A stretch of DNA of 64,000 bases from contig NZ_JQEC01000040.1 of NCBI RefSeq assembly GCF_000764185.1, positions 1 to 64,000 of the forward strand, written 5' to 3'. Below, one piece after another: positions 1 to 9,591 of the stretch. Numbering within the stretch: the first letter of the stretch is position 1; the number at the start of each line of letters is the position of its first letter. Source of the DNA: Colwellia psychrerythraea (GTDB lineage: Bacteria > Pseudomonadota > Gammaproteobacteria > Enterobacterales > Alteromonadaceae). Below the pieces are notes generated by a model that saw only the letters and a program-made list of their open reading frames with translations, was not told the DNA's origin and searched no databases. Both the position numbers and the translations under genes were made by a program.

Positions 1-112
1 GTGGTAGTTAATGTCTAGACAAAACTCCTACATACCCCCTTACCCAGCTGCATTATGACTTGTTTTAACTGAATAAAAATAAAATATCCTACAAGCATTC
101 ATAAAACTTATA

Positions 113-126
113 GTGAAAACTTTCAC
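113..126. promoter_or_regulatory. Cra/FruR-like operator 1 of pckA
   Basis: The sequence GTGAAAACTTTCAC has perfect 6-bp inverted half-sites around a 2-bp centre. It lies about 140 bp before the pckA start. The TGAAA-N2-TTTCA layout resembles the E. coli Cra (FruR) operator, which is known family information. The same core recurs at 192-203 and before fbp. Assignment to a LacI-family regulator is an inference. Confidence 0.6.
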
Positions 127-190
127 ATTAAAGCATTTTTTACTTTCGTTTTGTTCGTGATTATCCTAAAATAGCCACAATGAAGACAGC

Positions 191-204
191 CTGAAAACTT
201 TCAG
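191..204. promoter_or_regulatory. Cra/FruR-like operator 2 of pckA
   Basis: The sequence CTGAAAACTTTCAG is a second perfect 6-2-6 inverted repeat with the same core and the same AC centre as the site at 113-126. It is 78 bp downstream of that site and 64 bp before the pckA ATG. Two near-identical operators about 7.5 helical turns apart would suit looping or cooperative binding. That reading is an inference. Confidence 0.62.
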
Positions 205-267
205 CACGTAATTCATCACTTATATTACTTAAAATAGAAATTTGTCATACTTAGGAGTGAACTTGCT

Positions 268-1905
268 ATGACCGCCCCGAAAAACTCAATTGATTTGTCA
301 CAATACGGCATCAACGATGTTAACGAAGTTGTTTATAACCCATCGTATGAGTTACTTTTTAGTGAAGAAACTAAAGCTAGCCTTGAAGGCTTTGATAAAG
401 GCGTAGTGACTGAGCTAGGTGCTGTTAATGTAGACACTGGTATATTTACCGGTCGCTCTCCTAAAGACAAATATATTGTTCGCGATGGTGTAACCCGCGA
501 TACAGTATGGTGGTCTGATCAAGGTAAAAATGATAACAAAGCTATGACACCTGAAACATGGGATCATTTAAAAGGCTTAGTAACTACACAACTTTCTGGT
601 CAACGTTTATTTGTTGTTGATACTTACTGTGGTGCAGATGAAGCAACACGTTTAAAAGTACGTTTCATTACGCAAGTTGCTTGGCAAGCTCACTTTGTTA
701 AAAACATGTTCATTCGTCCAACTGACGCTGAATTAGAAACTTACGAACCAGACTTCGTAGTAATGAATGGTGCTAAAACAGTTAACGATAAATGGCAAGA
801 GCAAGGCTTAAACTCTGAAAATTTTGTTGCTTTTAACTTAACTGAAAAAATTCAATTAATTGGTGGTACTTGGTACGGCGGCGAAATGAAAAAAGGTATG
901 TTCTCAATGATGAACTACTACCTTCCGCTACAAGGTATTGCCTCTATGCACTGTAGTGCCAACGTAGGTAAAGATGGCGACACCGCTATTTTCTTCGGCT
1001 TATCTGGTACTGGTAAAACAACGTTATCAACAGATCCTAAACGTCAACTGATCGGTGATGATGAACACGGTTGGGATGATAATGGTGTATTTAACTTTGA
1101 AGGTGGTTGTTACGCAAAAACTATCAACCTAAGCAAAGAAAACGAACCAGATATCTACAATGCTATTCGTCGTGACGCTTTACTAGAAAACGTTACCGTT
1201 GATGCAAATGGTAAAATTGATTTTGACGATAACTCAAAAACTGAAAACACCCGTGTTTCTTACCCAATTCATCATATTGATAACATCGTAAAACCAGTTT
1301 CTCGTGCTGGCCACGCTAAGAAAGTAATTTTCTTAACCGCTGATGCATTTGGTGTATTACCACCAGTTGCAAAATTAACGCCAGAGCAAACTGAATATTA
1401 CTTCCTTTCAGGTTTTACGGCTAAATTAGCAGGTACTGAGCGTGGCATTACTGAGCCGACTCCTACTTTCTCTAGTTGTTTTGGTGCTGCTTTCTTAAGC
1501 TTACACCCAACTCAATACGCTGAAGTTTTACATAAACGTATGGAAGCTGCCGGCGCCGAAGCTTACTTAGTTAACACTGGTTGGAATGGTACTGGCAAAC
1601 GTATTTCTATCAAAGCAACACGTGCCATCATTGATGCAATCCTAGATGGCTCAATTGATGATGTAGAAACAGAAATAATCCCATTATTTAACTTAGAAGT
1701 GCCTAAAGTTTTAGCTGGTGTTGAAGGTGATATTCTTGACCCACGTAATACTTATGAAGATGTGAATGTTTGGAATGACAAAGCAGAAGATTTAGCAAAA
1801 CGTTTTGTTAATAACTTTGAGAAGTTCACCGACACAAACAACGGTAAAGCGTTAGTTGCTGCGGGTCCTCAGCTTGAAAAAGACGAGTTAAAAGCTGTTA
1901 GTTAA
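268..1905 (+). CDS. pckA: Phosphoenolpyruvate carboxykinase (ATP)
   Basis: PckA converts oxaloacetate and ATP to phosphoenolpyruvate, CO2 and ADP, the entry step of gluconeogenesis, in the cytosol. The 545-residue protein has the usual length of the ATP-dependent family. The P-loop GLSGTGKT is at residues 244-251, followed by a GDDEHGW metal/ATP-binding segment. The start is supported by AGGAGTGA about 10 nt upstream. The gene stands alone: two TGAAAACTTTCA operators precede it and a strong hairpin terminator follows it, so it is likely monocistronic and carbon-source controlled. Identification is secure. Confidence 0.97.
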   Translation: MTAPKNSIDLSQYGINDVNEVVYNPSYELLFSEETKASLEGFDKGVVTELGAVNVDTGIFTGRSPKDKYIVRDGVTRDTVWWSDQGKNDNKAMTPETWDHLKGLVTTQLSGQRLFVVDTYCGADEATRLKVRFITQVAWQAHFVKNMFIRPTDAELETYEPDFVVMNGAKTVNDKWQEQGLNSENFVAFNLTEKIQLIGGTWYGGEMKKGMFSMMNYYLPLQGIASMHCSANVGKDGDTAIFFGLSGTGKTTLSTDPKRQLIGDDEHGWDDNGVFNFEGGCYAKTINLSKENEPDIYNAIRRDALLENVTVDANGKIDFDDNSKTENTRVSYPIHHIDNIVKPVSRAGHAKKVIFLTADAFGVLPPVAKLTPEQTEYYFLSGFTAKLAGTERGITEPTPTFSSCFGAAFLSLHPTQYAEVLHKRMEAAGAEAYLVNTGWNGTGKRISIKATRAIIDAILDGSIDDVETEIIPLFNLEVPKVLAGVEGDILDPRNTYEDVNVWNDKAEDLAKRFVNNFEKFTDTNNGKALVAAGPQLEKDELKAVS

Positions 1906-1923
1906 TCAATAAAACTAACCAAT

Positions 1924-1961
1924 AAAAAAGCCACAAGTAAGCAATTACTTGTGGCTTTTTT
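1924..1961 (+). terminator. Rho-independent terminator of pckA
   Basis: A 17-bp stem (AAAAAAGCCACAAGTAA paired with its complement) closes a GCAA loop and ends in a T-run. It begins 18 nt after the pckA stop. The A/T tracts on both sides would let it work in both directions. Confidence 0.92.
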
Positions 1962-1966
1962 AGTTA

Positions 1967-2193
1967 ACCTGAACTCTGGATAATGAGTACTTGATGTTTA
2001 AGTAAAAATAACAACTTACGGTTATTAACAATAAAATTCAACAACTTAAATAGCGATATACGCTATCAATGTTTCAATTCATTCGATTATCAAGACAAAC
2101 GTTTATCAATAACGGGTTATTTATCGACGTTTTAACGCTGAGAATTGGATACAAGGGAATATTGAGCAAATGCTGCTTATCCAGAGTTCAGGT
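1967..2193. repeat. MITE-like element, full copy A
   Basis: The element begins ACCTGAACTCTGGATAA and ends with the exact inverse complement TTATCCAGAGTTCAGGT. The 6-bp flanks TAGTTA and TGGTTA look like a slightly decayed target duplication. The interior has no convincing ORF and is closely matched by the copy at 25292-25519. It sits immediately after the pckA terminator. The structure fits a non-autonomous transposable element whose transposase lies outside this window. Confidence 0.85.
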
Positions 2194-2377
2194 TGGTTAC
2201 TAAGTTTAGAGATAATCTTAGCCTTGCTGCCCCACCAAAATTTATAAACTAAAATCAACACTGTCAGTTAACTTTACATCTGAGTAGTGCTGAATTGATA
2301 AAAACATTCATTTAATATTAAAAACAATACTTTATATATTTGGCATTAATAGTGCTTATTAATTGTGCTTTATAAGA

Positions 2378-2395
2378 TCTGATCGTCTGATCAGA
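2378..2395. promoter_or_regulatory. Perfect 7-4-7 inverted repeat before the PEP-CTERM gene
   Basis: TCTGATC-GTCT-GATCAGA lies 20-50 bp upstream of the two possible starts of the PEP-CTERM protein gene. Its symmetry and position suggest a protein-binding operator. I do not recognise the regulator, and chance in AT-rich DNA is possible. Confidence 0.4.
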
Positions 2396-2427
2396 GTTTC
2401 TCACTAATAACATATATGGATATTAAA

Positions 2428-3009
2428 ATGAAAAAAATTGTTTGTTTACTAGTTTTTATATTTGCAAGCTCGGCAAATGCGACGTTATTATCTTTTGATG
2501 ATTTAGAGAGCGCTGGTAGTGGTAATTCAAATCACTCCTCCTATAGTAACCAAGGGTTTCAGCTAACCACCACTTCAGCAGGTTTTGCATCATGGTACCA
2601 AGACAATAGTGCCTACAATGCTTCAGCTGCACTATTTAATAACCATGCTAATGGAGTAACTCGTTTGTCTGCAATAGACGGCTCTTTATTTGGACTTACT
2701 TCAATTGATTTAGATACAGTGTATGCTAACGATAATGGTCCATCTCCTGTCGAATTCCTAGGGTATGATATTAATGGCCAATTAGTTGCAACCGAAAATA
2801 TTACTCTAACTAGTGATGCATGGGTAACACTAGATTTTTCATCTTCTTTCAGTAATATTGCCTATGTTGAATGGACTCAAACAACTAGTTATCATCAATT
2901 TGATAATGTATTAATAAATGGAAGTACATCTGTGCCAGAGCCATCGTCAGTAGTATTACTGGTACTTGCTCTCGCAGGTGTTGGGCTTTCAAGAAAGAGA
3001 CTCTTATAA
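2428..3009 (+). CDS. PEP-CTERM sorting-domain secreted protein
   Basis: This is a secreted protein of unknown role. It opens with a signal peptide (MKKIVCLLVFIFASSANA) and ends with a PEP-CTERM tail: VPEPSS, a hydrophobic helix, then the basic terminus SRKRLL. Such tails are recognised by exosortase, which cleaves or anchors the protein at the envelope, usually in exopolysaccharide-making bacteria. The middle is rich in Ser, Asn and Thr and looks like a beta-sandwich, but I recognise no catalytic motif. An ATG 12 nt upstream (2416) is possible; I prefer 2428 because it gives a normal signal peptide. No exosortase gene is in the window. Confidence 0.8.
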   Translation: MKKIVCLLVFIFASSANATLLSFDDLESAGSGNSNHSSYSNQGFQLTTTSAGFASWYQDNSAYNASAALFNNHANGVTRLSAIDGSLFGLTSIDLDTVYANDNGPSPVEFLGYDINGQLVATENITLTSDAWVTLDFSSSFSNIAYVEWTQTTSYHQFDNVLINGSTSVPEPSSVVLLVLALAGVGLSRKRLL

Positions 3010-3033
3010 GTTAATTGATATATTACTTTTTAA

Positions 3034-3060
3034 AGAGCCTCGATAATCGAGGCTTTTTTA
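3034..3060 (+). terminator. Terminator of the PEP-CTERM gene
   Basis: A GAGCCTCGA stem pairs with TCGAGGCTT around a TAA loop and is followed by a T-run. It starts 25 nt after the stop codon. Confidence 0.88.
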
Positions 3061-3239
3061 TCCTTAACGAATAGTTTGCACTAGAAGCTTAATAAAACAG
3101 AACAATATGTGATAAGGCATTGGCCGGTGAGAGTGATTATTCAGCGAATAATCTCCTGCATTATCTAAAAATCAAAACCCATCTAGCGTTATGATCAAAA
3201 TCATATCGGAATAATCACTTTAATGAAATAAAGATACCA

Positions 3240-4529
3240 TTAAAATTTAAGTGGCAAACATACTTTGGCTTGCAACCCACCTTCTGGCTTATTAGATAAA
3301 ACCACACTTCCGCCATGGGTATCAACTATCCTTTTGATAATCGCTAAACCTAAACCACTACCTTCTGTGCCTCGGGCAGTATCACCTTGGGTAAAGGGTT
3401 GAAATAATCGCTCAATATCTGCCTCAGGAATACCATCACCATGGTCACTGACAATGAAAAAGGCATACTCACCCTCTACACCAGTAAACACCTCTATTTC
3501 ATCTGTGGTATATCGAAGAGCATTCTGTACTAAGTTAGCAAGCGCACGTCTAACAGCTACATGGCGTAATGGGATCTTAGGGCAATCACCAGCATGGAAC
3601 TCAATCATCCGATCATTTGGTCTTTCAACGTTGAGTACTTCATCAACTAAGACATTTAAGTCACCTAACTCGGCTTTGTCTTTTGAATCATGGCGAATAT
3701 AATCAATAAACTGATCAATTATATTATTCATATCATCAATGTCAGTTTCGATACCTTCTTTTAGAAAGGCATCTTGCTCTTGCATCATTTCACTGGCTAA
3801 TCGGATACGTGTTAACGGCGTACGTAAATCATGAGAAATACCCGCCATTAATAAATTTCGGTCATCTTCAAGTTGCTTAATGCCTTTTGACATGTGATTA
3901 AAGGCTTGTGTAACCGCCATAATCTCAGAAGTCCCTCGCTCAACCAGTGGTTCAGGGAAATCTCCTCGGCCAACATCTTCTGCGGCTATTTCGAGTGACT
4001 TTAACGGTCGGTTAAGTTGTCGTACAAATACCCAGCCGCCCATAACACTTAATAAGCCAATAACTACCATGAAGAAAATAAGCGGAGAAAAGCTGCCTCT
4101 TTCCATGCCACTGAGCGGTATTTTTACCCAAAGGTGTGGTGCTTGTGGAGCCCTAATCCAAAATAAGTATTCATTACCATCAGAAATTCGCACTTCTGCA
4201 GGGCCGCCAAGTAATAGCGACATTTGCTCAGAACGATAAGGGTATAGACCTGCACTGGCAAGACCAAAATTAACCGCATCTTCTTCACGATACACGCCAA
4301 TACCGGTCTCATTGTGAAACGCTTTAGCCATCTTAGGACTTAATTTGGCGTCATCAATATCAATGAAAACCACTCGTACCTGTTTAGCCAGCAACTGATT
4401 TATTTGCTGTTGGTGAGGGTCAAATACATAAATTGCAAAGGAAATGTAAGAAACGATTTGATTGATAAAAAGTAAAAAACCTATCAATAAAACCGTTTGG
4501 CCGAAGGCGCTACGAGGCAATATTTTCAT
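3240..4529 (-). CDS. envZ: Osmosensor histidine kinase EnvZ
   Basis: This inner-membrane sensor kinase phosphorylates OmpR, classically to control porins in response to osmolarity. The 429-residue protein has an N-terminal membrane helix, a periplasmic domain, a second helix near residues 150-170, a HAMP domain, an H-box with ISHDLRTP (phospho-acceptor His233) and a HATPase domain with GDGIP and GSGLGLAI boxes. It lies 21 nt downstream of ompR in the same direction, so the pair forms an ompR-envZ operon as in E. coli. The context makes this assignment stronger than a generic kinase call. Confidence 0.92.
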   Translation of the reverse strand: MKILPRSAFGQTVLLIGFLLFINQIVSYISFAIYVFDPHQQQINQLLAKQVRVVFIDIDDAKLSPKMAKAFHNETGIGVYREEDAVNFGLASAGLYPYRSEQMSLLLGGPAEVRISDGNEYLFWIRAPQAPHLWVKIPLSGMERGSFSPLIFFMVVIGLLSVMGGWVFVRQLNRPLKSLEIAAEDVGRGDFPEPLVERGTSEIMAVTQAFNHMSKGIKQLEDDRNLLMAGISHDLRTPLTRIRLASEMMQEQDAFLKEGIETDIDDMNNIIDQFIDYIRHDSKDKAELGDLNVLVDEVLNVERPNDRMIEFHAGDCPKIPLRHVAVRRALANLVQNALRYTTDEIEVFTGVEGEYAFFIVSDHGDGIPEADIERLFQPFTQGDTARGTEGSGLGLAIIKRIVDTHGGSVVLSNKPEGGLQAKVCLPLKF

Positions 4530-4550
4530 ACGAATATTATCAGAGATTCA

Positions 4551-5273
4551 CTACGCAGGAGTACCATCAGGTACAAAGACATAACCTAAACCCCAAACAG
4601 TTTGCAGGTATCGTGGTTTAGCTGGGTCTATTTCTAACATACGTCGTAATCGTGATACTTGTACATCAATGCTGCGTTCTAATGCCGAGTAATCTCTCCC
4701 GCGAGCAAGATTCATCAGTTTATCGCGTGAAAGCGGCTCTCTAGGATGAGTTACTAAGGCCTTTAATACTGCAAATTCGCCACTCGTTAACGGCATGCTA
4801 ACATCATCTTTTTGCATTTCACGAGTCGCTAAATTTAGTTCATAACCACCAAAACTAATAATATTCTCTTCTAAAGCAGGAGCTCCTGGGGCTTCTTGTG
4901 TACGACGACGTAATACCGCTTTAATTCGAGCTAATAACTCTCTCGGGTTAAAAGGTTTTGGCATGTAATCATCAGCACCTAACTCTAAGCCAATAATACG
5001 GTCTACTTCATCGCCTTTAGCGGTAAGCATTACAATCGGTATATTGTTGGAGTTTTGACGTAAACGACGACAAATAGATAGGCCATCTTCACCTGGTAAC
5101 ATTAAATCAAGCACTAACAAATGAAAGTTCTCACGTTCAAGTAAGCGATCCATTTGTTCAGAATTAGCGGCACTGCGTACAGTAAAACCTTGTTCAACTA
5201 AGTAACGCTCTAACAATGAACGTAAACGCATATCATCATCTACTACTAAAATTTTAGGTGTTTCTTGAGTCAT
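4551..5273 (-). CDS. ompR: Response regulator OmpR
   Basis: OmpR is a two-component DNA-binding regulator and the partner of EnvZ. It has a receiver domain with the acidic triplet VVDDD near residue 10, phospho-acceptor Asp56 in LVLDLMLPGEDG and a conserved Lys in MPKPF. A winged-helix domain follows, ending near RYLQTVWGLGYVF. The frame is open to 5375, but the start at 5273 (MTQETPKILVVDDD) matches the normal family N-terminus, so the upstream 34 codons are probably untranslated. It is transcribed first in the ompR-envZ pair. Confidence 0.94.
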   Translation of the reverse strand: MTQETPKILVVDDDMRLRSLLERYLVEQGFTVRSAANSEQMDRLLERENFHLLVLDLMLPGEDGLSICRRLRQNSNNIPIVMLTAKGDEVDRIIGLELGADDYMPKPFNPRELLARIKAVLRRRTQEAPGAPALEENIISFGGYELNLATREMQKDDVSMPLTSGEFAVLKALVTHPREPLSRDKLMNLARGRDYSALERSIDVQVSRLRRMLEIDPAKPRYLQTVWGLGYVFVPDGTPA

Positions 5274-5441
5274 ATTGTATCTCACCTTGCTCAGTTTGCT
5301 TTTCATTATAAATCTGGAGTTAACGCTACTATAAGTGATATTGCTTACAATTAGAAAGTGACAAGCGTAAAACAAGCTAAGTATTTGTTACAATTTATGT
5401 AATTACTAAGGCTAAGTAGGCTCTGGCGATTAATGACTCAA

Positions 5442-5963
5442 TTATTTCAAGTAATGAATGCTTTGCTCGGTAACACATTGAGTGAAACTTTTTTTGCGTT
5501 CCTCATGTGAAAGTGATGACACGGCTTGTTTTACTAATAACATCTTTTGCTCGCGTTCGGTTTTTGGCAAATGAGCAAGTTGCTGCTGAAAACAACCAAA
5601 CAGGCCAAAATTAAGTGCTGTATCTGATTGCATAGCATCACCACCTAAGCAATTAGCTAGCTTTTCAGCTAGGATATTTTTATCCATCTCTGTGATTAAA
5701 TGCTTTAAATTATAATCAACTTTGTCCGTTTTTCTGACTTGATTACAGCTAAAAAACATATCCGCTACTGCGACAACAGGGATTAACGCTTGGTGTTGTT
5801 TACTGAAACGTTTTTTTAGCCATTCATTATGTGCTTTATTACTTTCAGCTGGCTTTGATGGGTTAATGCTCGCGGTCGAGTTGGTTGAAGCTAACCACCA
5901 AGCGTGACTTGGCGAGGCGTAACAAACAAAGACTACCAGCAATAAATTTAACTGTTTTTTCAT
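5442..5963 (-). CDS. Small secreted protein of unknown function
   Basis: I do not recognise this 173-residue protein. It begins with a signal peptide (MKKQLNLLLVVFVCYASPSHAWW), so it is probably periplasmic or secreted. The mature part is mostly helical and charged and has four cysteines spread through it, which could form disulfides. It is on the same strand as ompR and 168 nt upstream of it, so it is probably a separate unit. A thioredoxin-like secreted protein is encoded divergently just upstream, a possible link through thiol chemistry, though that is speculative. Confidence 0.7.
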   Translation of the reverse strand: MKKQLNLLLVVFVCYASPSHAWWLASTNSTASINPSKPAESNKAHNEWLKKRFSKQHQALIPVVAVADMFFSCNQVRKTDKVDYNLKHLITEMDKNILAEKLANCLGGDAMQSDTALNFGLFGCFQQQLAHLPKTEREQKMLLVKQAVSSLSHEERKKSFTQCVTEQSIHYLK

Positions 5964-6075
5964 ATCATTAGACTCGAACTATTTGTTTAAATGGTATTTA
6001 TGCACACTTGGGATATTGTGCATCACAGCTAAAACTAAGTATAGTTAACTTATGTATAAAGATTGAAGGAAAAAT

Positions 6076-6558
6076 ATGCCCTATCTAGCAAAAGCGTTCT
6101 CGAATCTATTCGCTATAACTATTTTTTTAATGTTTACCTGTAATACTGCCCAGGCAAATGATCCAGCCAATGAGTTTGCACAGGCCATAGCTAACAATAA
6201 AGGTAAAGTCGTTTATGTAGATTTTTGGGCATCGTGGTGTGTACCTTGTCGTAAGTCCTTTCCATGGATGAATGCTATGCAAGAAAAATATCAAGCGCAG
6301 GGCTTGGTGGTATTAAGCATTAATCTTGATGCACAAAAAAAATTGGCTGAGCAGTTTTTACAACACACTCCGGCTAACTTTGCCGTTATTTATGATAAGC
6401 GCGGCACATTAGCAAAAAAATTCCAATTAAAAGGTATGCCCAGCAGTTACTTATTTGATCGCCAAGGTAAACTTATTAGTGCCCACAGCGGCTTTAATGG
6501 TAAGAAACAGAAAAAATATCAACAAGAAATTGAGCAAGCGCTAACCACTAAAAGGTAG
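6076..6558 (+). CDS. TlpA-like periplasmic thioredoxin-family protein
   Basis: This is a thiol-disulfide oxidoreductase of the TlpA/ResA type. A signal peptide covers roughly residues 1-27 and is followed by a single thioredoxin fold. The active site is WASWCVPC, with Cys55 and Cys58, and a cis-Pro segment KGMPSSYLFD follows. ResA-like CVPC/CEPC motifs act reductively in cytochrome or apoprotein maturation in related proteins; the client here is unknown. AAGGA upstream of the ATG supports the start. The gene diverges from the secreted protein gene at 5442-5963. Confidence 0.86.
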   Translation: MPYLAKAFSNLFAITIFLMFTCNTAQANDPANEFAQAIANNKGKVVYVDFWASWCVPCRKSFPWMNAMQEKYQAQGLVVLSINLDAQKKLAEQFLQHTPANFAVIYDKRGTLAKKFQLKGMPSSYLFDRQGKLISAHSGFNGKKQKKYQQEIEQALTTKR

Positions 6559-6634
6559 AATTCAGTCATTAAGATATAAAGAGACTACAATTTGCAAACA
6601 CTAAGCAGCTCTTTAATATTGTTCTATCTTATAT

Positions 6635-9325
6635 TTAGCGTTGAGTTACCACCATTGCACGACCTGCTCGTTGTTTGTCTAAGGTACGAGCCCTAACTTC
6701 CAATTGCCCTTTAACCATTACTGGCTCTCGATAAGCCAGCCATTGCCCACCTTTAATTTGGTATTCAATAGGTAAACCTTTAATTGCTATATTTAGCGAT
6801 AATACACCAGAGTCAATGTTTGCACCTACCGTAGGTACGCGATAAAACACCCCTGCAAGATCTAATTTTGCCAGTTCTTTTTCACCAATTGTAATGGAAA
6901 ATTCTAACCATTGTTTATCGCGGTTTTGGCGAAGTTTTTCTGAAAATACATTAGTATTTTTATCGTATTTAGCACCATGTTCATTATAAGGCACCTGCCA
7001 ACTCGCTTGATGCCAAGCACGTTCTGCTAACGCCAATAATCTTGGATAAAGCATGTATTGTGCTTGTGCATCACTGCGTACAGTTTCGCTCCACAGCTGG
7101 CCCTGAATACCACTAATAGAAAATCCCTTAGGTAAAGGTTGATGGGTTACCTTACCCGACTTATCTCGCTGTTTTTCATCATTAGCTAGGTAACTTTGAC
7201 CTAAAGTATCAAAGCGAAACTCGGCATGAACAGGTAAGTTATCTGGCATAAAATTGAATAAAGAACGCGTGGTTACACGTCTTGATGCCCAGTGGTAGCC
7301 ACGCTCTTTTGGATCTATTTGATAAGGAAAATCAAAATATAAAACATCCGGGGTTGATAAAATTATATTCCAATTACGATGGGCTTGCTCACTGAGCTGT
7401 TTATGCGCCCCCCAAGGTAGTGCATCCCAAACATACGAATAAACTTGCCCAGGCATTTTTGTGACATCAGTTTCTTTTAAACCATCATTCCAACCGCCAA
7501 CAGCAATACCTTTACTAGCCACCATGTGCGCAACACGTTCGATAAAATGTGCGCCTAGATGTTTAGCGTCTCCAAAGTTATTAGTTGTATCGGCAATTAA
7601 GGCCTGACAAACAGGCGATTCAAGCCATGCACCTGCCGTTTCATCTGCACCAATATGATAAAGCCCCAACGGGTGTTCTGCTAGTTGATGTAAGGCTTTT
7701 AAATCGTCTAAAACCCGATCAACAAAAGTATAAGTAGACTCCATGCAAATATTTAAGGTGTTGTCGTTATAATTTTGAATTGAACTATATTGGGTTTTAT
7801 CAGTAAAATCGGTCAATAAGTAGCGCTTGGCTTCTGTCTCATTTTCCTGATTCATATAATAGTGATATCTGGCTTCCATCGCTTTAATCGCCGCCCTTGA
7901 ATGTCCCGGCATATCTAGTGATGGGATCACTTGAATATGGTGTTTACTGGCCATACGTAATATTTCTTGATAGTCATCCACACTATAATAGCCATCCCTG
8001 TCGTTAGCCCCACCGCCAAGTTGCGGCTGTAAACACTGCGTATCTGATAAGTCCAAACAACGTTTACTGCCAATTTGAGTTAATTCTGGCAGGCTAGGAA
8101 GCTCTAGGCGCCAGCCTTCATCTTCAGCTAAGTGAAGATGTAATTTATTTAGTTTATATGCTGCCATCTGTTTGATCAGTGAAAACATAAAAGCTTTACT
8201 GTGAAAATTTCTCGCCACATCAACATGCTGACCACGGTAATCATAATGAGGTTGGTCTTCAACATCCACAAGAGGTACGAGTGTAGACCTTACCGTAATT
8301 AGGCTTGCTAAGCTTTGCAATGCATAGAAAGCGCCACTGCTATCTTGCGCCTTTATAATGATAGCGCTGTCACTTATAACTAATTGATAATGCCCTAAGC
8401 GCCAATCGGCATGTTTGTGATCATTTAATTCAATATTTACGGCAATACCTATACTGGTTTCTTTTATACCTAAAGTAGCTAAACGCTCAAAAGCAGCCAC
8501 TACCTCTGGGTATTGAATACCACCACTTAAATTTACCTTTATGCCATTGGCCAAATCTAATCGCGCGTTTTTATCTGCAATTACAATCGATTTAGGTGTG
8601 GGTATTATTGCAAAAGCAACATGGCTATTATCTGTGGATCCTTTGGGTTCATTATCATAAAGCCACTGAGTTGAGGCATACTGGTTAATATCATCAGGCG
8701 AAGATTTTATTTGTTTAGGTAAATTAGTAAAAGGTATTACCCAAGGTTGAATTTCTAAACCAGTATCTTTATCAACTTGGCTGAGCGTGCTATCAACAAT
8801 AGCAGCGGTTAAGCCTTCTTTTGCCAACCAGTAATTGGGCATTAATTCAGATTCAGTTATCAGCGTACTTTTCACCCATAACTTTACTTTATGAGTTTGC
8901 CCTGCTTTAAAACCGGTAAAGTTGGCTTTTGGACTGACTTGGTGAATATCACCGTTCAGGTGTGACAAATTCAGTTGTTCACTGCTACTGACATAACTTG
9001 GATACACTTGTGAGTAATTTAATTGCCATGATTGTTTATCGGTAAAATAAGATCGGCTAAGCTCTGGCAAACTCAAAATAATTTCAGCACTATAACAATG
9101 CTGAACAGGTTTACCTTTTAAGTCTGGGCAATCAGTTTCAACATTACTAAAAAATTTATATTTGACCTGCAAATTTTTAGCCAGTGCATCAAGCTGCTGC
9201 TGTGCGGTTAGTGTCTCTATTAATTTCGGCTCTGAAGCTTCATTAATCTCAACGATCTGCTTCTGACAGGCAGATAGCAGTAAACTAGTGGCGACTACTG
9301 AAAGGTAACAAAGGTTTTTAATCAT
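6635..9325 (-). CDS. GH20 beta-N-acetylhexosaminidase lipoprotein (chitobiase type)
   Basis: This exo-hydrolase removes terminal GlcNAc from chitin oligosaccharides. It carries a lipoprotein signal with lipobox LLSAC (Cys20), an N-terminal carbohydrate-binding-like region, a GH20b domain, the TIM barrel (HLHLAEDEGWRLELP), and the catalytic Asp-Glu pair in YHIGADETAG (Asp561, Glu562). A C-terminal beta domain ends the protein. The frame extends 12 codons upstream, but the start at 9325 gives a proper lipobox-bearing signal. The length (about 896 aa) suits the Vibrio/Serratia chitobiase group. No chitin-binding or transport gene is adjacent. Confidence 0.93.
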   Translation of the reverse strand: MIKNLCYLSVVATSLLLSACQKQIVEINEASEPKLIETLTAQQQLDALAKNLQVKYKFFSNVETDCPDLKGKPVQHCYSAEIILSLPELSRSYFTDKQSWQLNYSQVYPSYVSSSEQLNLSHLNGDIHQVSPKANFTGFKAGQTHKVKLWVKSTLITESELMPNYWLAKEGLTAAIVDSTLSQVDKDTGLEIQPWVIPFTNLPKQIKSSPDDINQYASTQWLYDNEPKGSTDNSHVAFAIIPTPKSIVIADKNARLDLANGIKVNLSGGIQYPEVVAAFERLATLGIKETSIGIAVNIELNDHKHADWRLGHYQLVISDSAIIIKAQDSSGAFYALQSLASLITVRSTLVPLVDVEDQPHYDYRGQHVDVARNFHSKAFMFSLIKQMAAYKLNKLHLHLAEDEGWRLELPSLPELTQIGSKRCLDLSDTQCLQPQLGGGANDRDGYYSVDDYQEILRMASKHHIQVIPSLDMPGHSRAAIKAMEARYHYYMNQENETEAKRYLLTDFTDKTQYSSIQNYNDNTLNICMESTYTFVDRVLDDLKALHQLAEHPLGLYHIGADETAGAWLESPVCQALIADTTNNFGDAKHLGAHFIERVAHMVASKGIAVGGWNDGLKETDVTKMPGQVYSYVWDALPWGAHKQLSEQAHRNWNIILSTPDVLYFDFPYQIDPKERGYHWASRRVTTRSLFNFMPDNLPVHAEFRFDTLGQSYLANDEKQRDKSGKVTHQPLPKGFSISGIQGQLWSETVRSDAQAQYMLYPRLLALAERAWHQASWQVPYNEHGAKYDKNTNVFSEKLRQNRDKQWLEFSITIGEKELAKLDLAGVFYRVPTVGANIDSGVLSLNIAIKGLPIEYQIKGGQWLAYREPVMVKGQLEVRARTLDKQRAGRAMVVTQR

Positions 9326-9525
9326 AGCTTTGACTCGGTAATTAATGCAGTTGTATTTCAACTTATTTTGTTGAGGTGTTTATCCTGCTTATTTATTCGG
9401 TAAGATACTCACTCTAATCAATAAACTAAAGCAGCACAGGAAACCACCAATAAGAATACCTGTAAATAAACCAAGATTCTCTATTAATGTATTATATATC
9501 AAATAAAAGCAGTCTCTGCCAAACT

Positions 9526-9564
9526 AAAAAAACCCATTTCAGCGAGCTGAAATGGGTTTTAAAA
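9526..9564 (-). terminator. Terminator of mscS
   Basis: A 13-bp stem (AAAACCCATTTCA with its complement) and a 6-nt loop carry A and T tracts on the two sides. It starts about 30 nt past the mscS stop on the minus strand. It is symmetrical and could also shield the GH20 gene promoter region. The rest of the 230-bp gap around it shows nothing else I can support. Confidence 0.88.
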
Positions 9565-9591
9565 TAAGTGCTAATACCTTACTACAAAAGT

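Noticed and set aside
1..18. Possible tail of an upstream gene (frame 1 ends at a TAG)
   Set aside because: Five codons are too few to support any call.
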